From Antedon mediterranea (taxonomy: Eukaryota > Echinodermata > Crinoidea > Comatulida > Antedonidae): a stretch of 64,000 nucleotides of DNA. The stretch lies in assembly GCF_964355755.1 (NCBI RefSeq), contig NC_092671.1, positions 24,075,070 through 24,139,069 of the forward strand. The letters run 5' to 3'. The position numbers and the translations under genes were made by a program. Below, piece by piece: positions 27,001-39,000 of the stretch (the first letter of the stretch is position 1; each line of letters starts with the position of its first letter). The notes under the pieces are model-generated. The model had not been told where the DNA came from. It searched no databases and saw nothing but the letters and a program-made list of their open reading frames with translations.

Positions 27001-30000
27001 ACTCATGTAAACAGCTTGATTACATCATTTTACAGACAAACGAAACTTTTTTAAACCTACTGTTTCAATAACTGAGTATAATACTGTATACGTTTTCATA
27101 AGTAAGTGCATATACATTTTCGTGTTTTCATTGACGAGATTGTAATAGTAACTTCAGTAACTATTACAGTACTTATTTATTATACGACACAAGACAATTG
27201 TATCTGACAGGTACGTACATTATTCTAAAAAATAAGTCTAGATAGATCCCTTAGGCGTCATAAATCACAGGCCAACAAATCAGTACTCATGACAGAAATT
27301 CGACCCAGTTTGGTTCACACAAATGTTTACAGGAAGTTCAACACCACAACCGATGATTTGCCCTAAATATTTAGGTAGACTACAGTTTAATTTTTCACTG
27401 AATAGGAGCTTGAATTTCCGATTTCCATTTCGCAAAATGTCTAGGTCTATTTATTTAGTTTGGTTCTTATAATATATAAATACAATCAACTTTATTACTG
27501 CGGTTCCATCACCACCACCACGTGCTGCCGCCCAATTCCCGTACATACATTTCCATTTCTCCCTAATTTCTTTAATCCACATAAATTAATTGTCCTTTAT
27601 GGAATCCAGTATTGGTTTTGTTGTCTCTATTTCTGAATACCCCAATTAGGGGGACACTTCCGTTTTTGTTTAGTGTCCCAAAAAAGTCCCCGTCCGTGGA
27701 TTCTACTGTATTCGAGAACCATCTGTGAGCACCCCTAGATGGTACGCGAGCGAAGCGAGCGTGCCATCTAGTGTTAGTAATACAGTTTATTATTATCTAA
27801 CAGGACGAACATTCACAGTAAGAAATGTTCGATTCAAATGAGGACCAAAAATAGTATTTACAGTATTGTCAAAGTATTGCAAGTTTATTCTCAAAGGGCC
27901 CATATATTTACCTACCGTATGTGTTAAACCAAGGGCTCATAAATTTACCGACTTGTGTTAAACCAAACTCTGGCAGACTGAGAGATTGGGATGTTCCATT
28001 CATCGCAAATCAATACATTTGTATAATCGTATATTAAATCTATCAAAATAGTATTTTTTTAAGAAAATCGGCCTGTCTTCAACATTATGATGGTGTACTC
28101 TAGCTGTTCAACCGGTTTTCAGCTATTAAAAACAATTATCGTAGGAGGAGATAGGAAAATGTGAAGCCTCCTCGCATTTTTGTGGCGGGTATTTTTCAAG
28201 ATGGACATCCATTAGACAGTGTATACCACGATCGGAAAACACCCCTATTTGGGGCAAATCGTTGAACCTAAATTCGTTTTAATCGTCAATAACTAATTAT
28301 CTAACTTAATTTAATTAGTAAACAGGGTTACATCAGGTGGTTAAAATCAGTACCGAAAGTACGAACCAACTTTACATACCATCGAGTAAAAATTCTAGAA
28401 GTAAGGCGCGATTTACCGAATTTTGCCCTTACGTAAATTTATATAGATATCATGCGCTAACTTTCTGTTGAAAAAAAATATGCGTGTTTCACACAAAGTT
28501 ACGCGCGCACGCGCATTTAAAATTTCAAAATGCGCAAAATTAATTTCTAATCAACTTTCTACGCGTTTCATGTCATTTTAAGCATGTCAAAAATTCCCAC
28601 GCGTGCGCAAATGTTTACGTGTGCGGTGCGCACGTAGCATTAAAAACATTATTTTTTCGCGTGATTTATGTTTTTCCAGCCTCTTCTAGTAATTTTACCA
28701 ACTTTTACACAATTTCGACTTAAAGTTACGTCATACGAGCACGTCGAATTGGACAATATGGGCGCGTTTTTGATGAAAAAGTTCAAAAATTCGTCAAAAA
28801 TATGCCTTTTTTTAAACGGTAAACTGCACGGTCAACTTTTTGTGGATGACATTTTCTGGAAGTTGATGAGTTGTAGATATCGGATCATGTATTAATATGG
28901 CTAACCGGACATTGTGGCGTCACCGTGTGGCCACGCGAATATACAATTTAGGATTAGTTCAATCAACTATCTTTCGCATGAGTTAAAAATATTTTAATTT
29001 TTATGACGTCATCATGCCTAAAAATTGAAATTACGTGTGGCATTAATTTCATCTTTACAGTAAATTTTAAACTGTTATAGCTCGCAAGAATAAAATGTGA
29101 TAACCACAATTAAAACGTTTTCCGGAAGCTATTGGATTGTAGATACGAAATCATGTAAACATTTTGCCAATCGGATGTTGTGACGTCATCATATGGCCAG
29201 TTAAATGAGAAAAGTCGTATTTTTATCTTTTGCATTATAATTCAATACATTTAAAAGAGCAGGCCAAATAAGACGTTATTTTTACAGGATAGAGGGCGGC
29301 AAACCATGTTTTTCTCGTATCAGAGCCGTTCATCGTTGTTAGGAGATATGTGATTTCTATTACATTTTCTGGTTTGTTTGTCAGTTGCTTGTCCGGCCTG
29401 TAGGTCATAATGCCAACGTGTACACTTTCTTTTGGCCTCAACCTATCCCCTTAATGTTAAAAGGTACGTCGTTAAACGTCCATGTTTCACCACTTGCGCG
29501 GCGGATAACCAAACTCGTCAAAGTGACGAGTTTCATGTCTAGTTTTTATTAATATTGTATTATACGATCATAAATAGGCATAGCAATGATTATTTATATT
29601 TAATCATTATATTCTAGGCAGTATATACTACTCAATCATCATGACGGCAGACAAACGAAAACAATCAACGTTGTTCAGTTTTTTTGGAGCATCAACCGCA
29701 AAAAATCCTCGTATTGAAGGTACTGAAAGTGGTGCCAGAAGAAACGAGCGATGAAGATGAATTACCCAACAAGACGAGATATACGGACATATATGATGCT
29801 GTCACATCAGCACAAGTAAGCCTAACTTCTGAAACAAAGCTACATTTAATCATAAATCGTGAGCCAGAGGCCGGGTTCAAGTTTCCTGCTAAACTGTACA
29901 ATGATAGAAGCGAAAAAGGAGGAAAAAAACAACGATACTGCTCAAGAGATTGGCTGAAAAAGTATGACTTTTTAAGCTATTCGAAGTCCGCAGATGGCCT

Positions 30001-33000
30001 CTTTTGCCTCTGTTGTGTCCTTTTTCTGGTAACTCCTTGTCGAGGAAGGAAGGCAAAAAATCTCGTCACACATCCTTTTCGTAATTGGAAAGATGCCCAG
30101 TCAGACATACCGACCCATGCACATCTCCAATATCACCAGGATTCTGAACTTCTTATGAGAAACTTCATGCACACCACGGAAACACCTACGCTCATCATCG
30201 AAAATCGCCTTGCATCACAAAATAGAAGACAGGTACGTAAGAACCGATTGTTTCTGATTTGAATTGTCAAGTGTTTAGATAAAGCCTCTATGTGAAACCA
30301 ATCATAATTTAATGCATACCAATTACCATACACATTGCCTGGGCGACGGTAATTTAGTAATAAGCTGAGAACTGAACCACCCTGCAAGGAAAAACACTTT
30401 TATATTCGGTAGGGATTATTTTTTTCAGTGGTTGGTCTTGTTGGCCTCGTCGCACGACGGCCACTCAAAGTAAAATAAAACTAGATTTCAACTCATCACT
30501 TTGACGAGTTCGAAATGCAACATGCACATACGTTAAAATACATGAACGTTTACAATTATTATGCCATCTTATGACATGAGACATATGCTTACTGTGCTGA
30601 ATTGTACCTATTTTGTTTCATTCATGTATCAGCATATTGCAGTAGAATACACTTTATGTTATATACAGTGTAGCATAGATGAAATTACGAGGCCCATATT
30701 TTAATCCAATTTTTAATACGATAGAAGATAATTATCTAAATAATATTAATACAAATTTGAAAAATTTTGGGCATGTAAAAGTAAGATGCGCTCTCTTTTA
30801 AACGCAAAAAACATTTACGAAAAAATGAAAATCTGACTTTTTGAATTCAACTGGGCATATCATGGTATCAGATAGATAATTTTTTATATGAATTCATACT
30901 GTATCTACAATTCAACAGCTTCCATAATAAGTTTTAATCATGTGGGTTACTTTTCATTCCGTGGAGCTATGACATATTGAAATATATGTACTGTATCTAT
31001 GAAATTAAGCAAGTCACGTTATTCTATTATTATTTTTATGACATAATAACATTTTTTATTGTTGTAGCTCATGTGAAAGAGAATTGATTGAGAAAGAACA
31101 TATTAAAATCTTGGGCGAAATAGGATAAGCATAAGCGCTCTTCTAAATGGGATTAACTAGTACTAAAGCGAAAAAATCCTATTTTAAAAATTTGAGTGGG
31201 CATATAGGCTAGGCAATCTATCATTTTGAGTGAAACAAATTGCAAACAATTTTCTTTTTTAAATGGTCACATATGATGAGGAGATCAATATTTAAGCATC
31301 ACACTTCTGTCACTCATCCGATGATATGCAAATTAGCTTAAATATGCATATTAGGATGAAATTACAGGGTTATATGAAATTACAAGTTATATGAAAATGC
31401 AAATTACAGTGAATTGTCATATCTCGAAAAACCCTAATGACCAATAGAGATGGCAACTTCCACCTGTTGTACTACTAATTTGCATACTTTCAAGGGAAGT
31501 AACAAAGGTGTGATTTTGAGAGTTAATAAACAGCTGTAGCTGTCATCATTCCGTATGACAGGTTGTATAATATTTTTGAATGTCACCGACAAATTATACA
31601 TAAGGGCCTATACACGTCTGATCCCAGTGTAGATAATAAAACAATATATGTCTGGAGATTTATTACCAATACCACTAGATTTTAAGTACTGAATGCATTG
31701 ACAATAAAAACATTTTAAAATCATGTTATAGATCATACTACAACACACTACAGTACCTTATCCAGTGTTTATTTTTCTGTTTCACAAATCACTACAGTAG
31801 CTTGTTGCAGAAGCTTAAAACAAACAAGGCTGCAGGCCCAGACAACTTGTCTCCCAAGCTATTCCAGCTCTGTGCCCCGACATTTGCCCCAGTTCTTTAC
31901 GAGTTGTTTAAAATTTAAATTTCATCAGGTTGTGTGCCAGAGGGTTGGAAGAGGGCACATTTCACCCCTATCTTTAAGAAAGGAGTGACTGCCAAATTTT
32001 AACTACCGCCCGGTTTTTTTTTATAGATATCTCGAAGGCCTATGACCGGATGCCTCATGACATTCTCCTCAATAAGCTTTCCCAGCAATTTAACATTACT
32101 GGTGATATATGGTACTGGTTAAAGTCATTTTTAATTAAAAGATACCAAAAGTTTAAAAAAAATTTATATGGTCTTCATCTAACTGGGTGGAGGTAACCAG
32201 TGGGATACCTCAAGGCAGTGTACTCGGTCCCATTCTTTTTAACTTTTTTTTAACGATATTATTTGTTCACTTAAATGTAAAACTGCTATTTTTGCTGATG
32301 ATACTCTTTTTTATAATGCAATTAACTCTCCTCAGGATTCTCTAAACCTTCTAAGCTGATCTGGACCGAATTGGTCTGTGGAGCCAAGCAAATCGCATGC
32401 CTTTCAATGTTATGAAGACGAATGTCCTGCATGTCGCACGTTCGCGTAAATACCGTTTTTCTGGCTCTCCTATTAGTCCGGTGATATCTTTTAATTACGT
32501 TGGTGTAACTTTTAACTCAAAATTGACCTGGGATGACCATGTCCATGTCATTGTTTCCAAAACTAAACGTATGTTGGGCTTTGTGTGTGGCTGGACATGC
32601 TTTGACCAGTGCATTTTTGTCTTTGTACAAAAGTCTTGTTTTGCCTGGTCCGGAGTATGCGCAACCTGCTTGGTTTCCATGGACAAAGTCTTTGTCAGAT
32701 CAGCTTGAGGGGGTCCATAGGAGAGCAACTTGTCTTGCTCTCAAACAGCATCGTGGATGAAGATGTGCTATGAGGAGAGGTTAAATTTGCTTTCAATTTC
32801 ATCTTTGTCCATTAGAAGTGATAAATTTCTTATTATTTATATTTTGTTTTAAGGTTCTGGTGGGGTTTCTACTGTAGACTGCAGCACAGTTCATGACTGT
32901 ATTTTAATAAATACCCGTCACAATGATCGCCTGTGCTTCCGACATCAAGCGCAAAGGCCAAATGGGAGGGCACCAAGGCCATTTGTTTTAAATCGAAGTG

Positions 33001-36000
33001 GCACCAAGGCCAAAATTTAAAAATTAATAACTAGGCCAAAATTTTAAAATAGCTTTTTTCCAGGCGAGGAAAAAATTATACCTGCAACATTTTTTTGGGA
33101 TTTCCCCATATTCATCAGATTGCGTAGTAGTAGTAGTATAGGAGAGGACTGTCTACATCTTTTTGTATTTCATTTAAATAATACGTGTATTTACGATCCA
33201 TATAAATAATAAAGGTACGATGTTTAGCGTTTAAAGTTTACCGTCCTGTGTTGAATGTTTCGTTTAATTTCAAACAACGCGATCAAAAAAGAAATGTGAA
33301 GACAACCAAGGCCCAACAGGTAAAGACCCTAACAACAGCAAGCACTTAGCAGCACTAAGGCGCAGCGGACGGAGAAAACATGATACATAAACAATTTGTT
33401 TGTAGGCCTTAACTACAAATATTCAAACACAGAGTGTTAACCACGGTAAAAATCTAGCCAATGACATTATGTAGTAGAATATAAATTATAGTTATTTTCC
33501 GAGTTTCGATTTCTGAAGCTTTTTTGTTAGTATAATCCATATTTATAAGAATTCAAAACACGGACGGACGCCGTCCCTCTCTCTCTGTTTAGCCTTTTGC
33601 ACTTGTATTGTGGACTATACCATTTCCTTGAGTTCGGTAAAAATGCGTTTGTTAATTTTGTGTACGACGATGTTAAACAAGATTTTTCGATGATCTGTCG
33701 GCTGGATTATTGAGGTGGGTGCGATAAAATATAAATATAATATACTTCCAATGATCTTCGGGTTGAGGTGCGGGTTTAACTTTGGTACTAAAAGTGGACA
33801 CCCCTAATTTTACACATATAATGGACTACACCATGCAGAAACGCACATGGTATTTTCTTATCAGAGGGTGCGTGTGCGTCAAAAAGAATTGTTTTTCCAA
33901 CGATCCGATCCTTCGTACAGGATGTCTCGTGTGTGAAATTTCTTATCAGAGGGTGCGTGTGCGTCAAATGGAATTGTTTTCCCAATGTACAGTATTGAAT
34001 TGCGTGTGTTCAGTCGGATCATCGGCGGCGGAAGGATAGGCTAGGCTAGGAGTGCATGGAATTTTTTTTCACCGAAGGCGGCTAGCTCGATTATTGAGGT
34101 AGGGGTGGTGCGACTTTAATACTTTCAGTGTCTCCGACCGAGGAACGTTTTTAGTTTCATTATTAAAAGTGTACACCTCTGTATTTTAATGTACTATCTA
34201 TACCATGATTTACCACGAACGGTGGCCGGGACGATATTGTTTTGGTTACACAATGTTCGATGTTTTGTCTACTGTTTGTGTATTAATAAATGCGTTTAGG
34301 GAAATCCCCTTGCAACGAAGACAGGCGATATTTTTTCGTCTCGTCCGAGTCGTGTAAACAAATCTTGACATTATTTTCTATCTACTTCAGTGGTTTTTAT
34401 TGTGGTAAAACTCGGGAAGGGCACTCACGGCCAACGCAAAAAAAAGGGCAGGCCAGTAGTGGCTACAGTATGGGTGCTATTCATTTTCGAGGGCATTGAG
34501 GCCAACTAGGAGGGCACCGACGGCACTGGCCGCGGTAAAATTCGAGGCCTAGTAGGTTATAAAACAAATATTAAATGTTCTGTATTCTACGTCTCGTTAA
34601 ATATAGCAGTTAACTTTTCAACTCATGAAATATTCTCAACATCCAACAAACAAACATTTATTATTTGTATACTTACATTAAAGCTGGAAACACGGTATGA
34701 TATTGTGATGCAATAACATGTTGAATGCAGCCAAGTTCTGCCTGGGCAACTAATGCAAACAGATCTAACTTTTCTTGATCATGAACAACATAATGCCCCA
34801 GTAATAAACGATTCTTTAGTGTCAAGTAGTAGATATGCCTATAAAAAGAGAGACATTTTTATGAATGCACTTTACATGTACAGTATACACTTTCAAGGAT
34901 TTTAGATGGTAAAAATAGAAAAATGTTAAAACTTTCAGGATCATACGTAAATGATCTACAAGTTTTATGCCATTTAGAGAAATGTGGGCAATTACTATAG
35001 GTAAATTATAATTATGTAGGTATATCTCCCATAAAAAACAAATTGCAAAATATCAAAACCATTGAAATAAAAATAAAATGTAAATAAATTAACTTAACAA
35101 TTCATGTTTCCGCAGCAATGTGTTTGTCATTCGATTTTTTTCAATTTTTTTATTCTACCTCTATAACATTTAATTAACACTACTAAAAACACCCAAAATA
35201 ATATAGTTTGGCATTTTATATCGTTATGTGTTTGCACGCAACCTCTAATTCACACAGCACAATTTTTCTTTAGCGTCTTTTATTTAAAAAAAATCTGAAC
35301 AGTCAAAAGTAAAGTTAAAGTTCCATATCCACTATTGTTTTCATTTTATACTTTATAGCCTACAGTACATATATTTTGAAGTGAAGGGATATTGTATAAT
35401 AAATCAATGGCAGTAAATACAGTACTGTAGTTTCGAATTTTATTCGCGATAAAATTTTTTTTAATGCTGCTGCTCTAGCCAGCTACGAGGAATACTCATT
35501 CATAAGCTAAAGCAAGCATCAGTTATAGTATCTAAGGCCGACAGCTTTGCGACTTTGTAAACTGGACTATATTTTATAGATCCCATCTGCTGGACCCAAA
35601 AAACATCTGGGAAAAGAGAGTCTATGAGGGCTCACGGTTGAACGATTTTGAATTCTTGCTCTTTGATTGGTTGACGCGAATCAAAAGACTGGGAAGAATT
35701 GTCGTGAAGTCATGTTGTCTCGAGAGGGTATTCAGTTGCATGCCAACAGGTTGAGGTCACACACACACAACACAAAGTTCAAAATTGACCATTTTTAAAT
35801 GGGCATGTGAATCATAATTAAAGAACTATCTTTGATTTGTATGTATTTTTGCGATTAAAGGATTTAATTTAATAGTTAATCATAAATATATCTGAAGAAA
35901 GAACAATGAATAATTTTAAAATGTCGAGCAGCATTTTTTGTAAGAAATATTTCTTGTTATTTTAATAATTTGTCAAAGTACTTTTATGAGAGTGCGCTTT

Positions 36001-39000
36001 TATTATACTTGCCCATATATATTAAGGCAGAACCGCATTGGTTAAGTTTATTGTTAATTATGTCAATGCTGTCTCTAGTAAAAGTTGTACCAAATTTGAA
36101 TAACATTGAATGCCATTGTTATGTTTTTCAACAGTCTGTGTGCCAATAAAATTTCAGTTTAAATTGTTGCAGCAATTACTTACAGTTAATTTATTCTTAC
36201 CTTGCAATTGGCTGTTGAAGTTCTTGTGGGGATACAAAAAACTTAACCTGCAGACTAAATCGATGAGGTGATTTTCCTTTAACTTGTAAGCGAAGTGGGT
36301 TTCTTAGGTTAAGCCACAGAAGCTCAGATTTCTTACCACGAAATCTGAGGCCAAAGTAATCTTTTTCCATAATACCAAGGTCATCACAAACCTGTATAAA
36401 AAAAGGAAAAGTTAAAGATGTATTGTCCCTTGAAACACAAAAAAATGAAGGTCAAAATATTCTAAATTTAAAGTGGCCATATCAAAGTAATATTAAAGTT
36501 TTTCACTTTAAGTCGAAAATTCGAGCCAAAAACAACAAGTTTACGTAATTAACAGGTAAATTAGTTTGATTACATTTCATCTGGAAAATCGTCACGAGCG
36601 AAAGTAAACAAAGATTTCAAACCATGAGTACGCATTATGCATATGCTAAATTAGGATTGTTTACAACTCGTCACGGTTAAGAAGGTATTTTCACACAGAC
36701 CATGAGGAAGTTTTATGATTATGCATACAGAGTAGCCAAACAAGCGCGTTTCATTATGGGATATGTTTTGATTGAAAACTTTGACTGGAAGTCAAAGTTA
36801 TTTTTGTAACAAAAAAACGTATGTATTTCAGTTAATTTTTTTTTTTCCCGAAAAATTTTTGGTGATAGTTAATAACTATTATGATACTTCAAAATGACCC
36901 ACCTTTTTTCAAAATCTTTTATTTTTTATTTTTTTGGAATTAGTCAAAGGGACAATACATCTTTAAGTAATACTGCAGTCTATATCGTGCCTAGCTTACC
37001 TGGATAAACCAACATAAGACGAGGGGACTGGGCAGCCACAATAGACTTGAACGACGCCTACTTTCACATACCTATTGCGCAACAATATCAGAGTTGGGTG
37101 CGCTTTCGAATTCACGATCAGGTATACCAATTCGTAGTTTTGCCGTTCGCCCTCTCAACGGCCTCACGAGTGTTTACTTGTCTAGTAAGAACCCTGGCGC
37201 CGTTCTTTCACCAACACGGCACCAGAATTTTCAAGTACATAGAATATTGGTTGATCGTGGTTACGGGTCGTGCATGCCCATCAATCGAGCGAGTGGCCAA
37301 GGCAAGAACTGCAGTGCTACATCTTATCAATGCTCAGGCTCTGATGGCGCACATTAGGGTCACTGGCCAGCTTCGTCGCCCTCGTTTCGTTCTGCCGGTT
37401 AAGGATGCGGCCGCAACATCTCCACCTTCTGGCTTCGTTCCGCGTACTGGCCTCTGCTAACCCGAGGAGATGAGCGACCACATCAACCTGCTCGAACTTT
37501 GGGCAGTCAAGCGCTCGTTAGAGGCTCTTCTTCCCTACATCCAACTATCAGCGGCCCTCATTGCGGGTTGTCTGAATATAGTGGAGGACGCAATGTCCCA
37601 CCCACTCTATGTTCGATGGAATGACGTCTCCTTCCAATAATCGCCATGGTTTCCACTGCTGCTAAGCCTTCTATACGATCAGCCTTTATGTCTTCCGAAG
37701 CGAAAGGGCCGCGCTTGGGCTGCTCTACCAAACTTATATCCCTCGACCTTACTGTATGGCCATTATCAGGGATCGCTTAGAAACTCGGGCATTCCAGATG
37801 GCCCGGCTGCCCTTGAGGCGAAATCCCGACGGGAATCCAAGCTCACTGCCTACAATAGCCGAATAAAACATTTTTTCAACTGGTGCAAGCCCCAAAAGAT
37901 CGACCCTATGAAAGTGACTTTGGGTCAGGTCTGCGCCTTCCTGCATTAACTGTTTGAGGCAGGTCTGCACCATATCCGGCCATTGGTCTGCCTTGGGAGC
38001 AGTAATTCTGACTTTTAAAGACGGATCGAGCATCTGTTCATCCCCTGCGATTTCAAGTTTGCTTCGCGGTATGTTCCGAGAACGGCCTCCTACTAAGGCC
38101 TTGATTCCACGTTGGGACGTCAATGTCGTTCTAGCCGCTCTTATGCGCCCACCCTTCGAGCTCCTGAGTAGGGCATCGCTTTACAACCTGTCTCTCAAAA
38201 CTGCTTTTTTACTTGCACTAGCCTCGTGCAAATGCAGGGGTGAACTACACGTGCTCTGTCTGGAGCCAAGGCACAACAGGTTTGAACGGGGTGGCCCTCG
38301 GCTTGTGTTTAGGAAAGATTTCCTTGCAAAATCTCAGACATTGACTTCTCGCCGCCGACTGTGTTTATTCCCACCATTGCTGCATATTCAGGGATTGAGG
38401 AAGACAGACTTTGGGGCCCAGTGCGGGCACTAAAATTCTATATCAAACGCACAGTCCGTACGTGTCTCAGCGTCACATCTGTTCATTTTAACAGTTTCAC
38501 CTTTCCGACCTGCTGCTTGGTCGACCCTTGCAAACTGGGTTGTGGCAGCCATCCGGGCTGGCTACGCCTCCTCCGGCACATATGCACCAAGTGCATGGCA
38601 TAGCCGCTTCATGGGCGTTGTTTGCTGGGGTGCCTCTCCGTGACATCCTGCAAGCGGCATGATGGCGATCGCAGTCCACTTTCATATCCCATTACCTGTC
38701 GGACACTTCGGCAAACCAGACTTGGTGGCAATCTTGAAGCCGATACACTAGGTACGTATAAGAACTTTTACCTTGCCTCCCGCCTCCGACTAGACGATAT
38801 AGACTACACAAATCAACAGTGGTGTTGGTAGTCTATAAGTGCTATTACCTGAATAAACGCCCTCCCTACCGTCCCCTCAGGCAAGTGGTCTTGAGAAATA
38901 ATGACGATGATAAGTGGGTGTGTCTCACTTGAGGGCGTCCTGGTGGCGGACTGATCCATTATCCGACGGGGGTGAGAAAAAATTTATGTTATTAATGTTC

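Larger units (their letters stand above)
24282..29542 (+). mobile_element. Helitron family A, outer layer of a three-level nest
   Basis: The 5' part is 24282-24592 (GGTTATCCGCAACGAAG onward) and the 3' part is 28448-29542, ending with the ACTCGTCA/TGACGAGT hairpin and CTAG (29539-29542). Joining 24592 to 28448 restores AATTTA|TATCATGCGC, matching the uninterrupted copy near 18871. The interruption is a family-B Helitron. No coding capacity was recognised. Confidence 0.8.

Noticed and set aside
37749-38123. 124-residue minus-strand frame
   Set aside because: It is antisense to the DIRS recombinase region, which carries the recognisable motifs.
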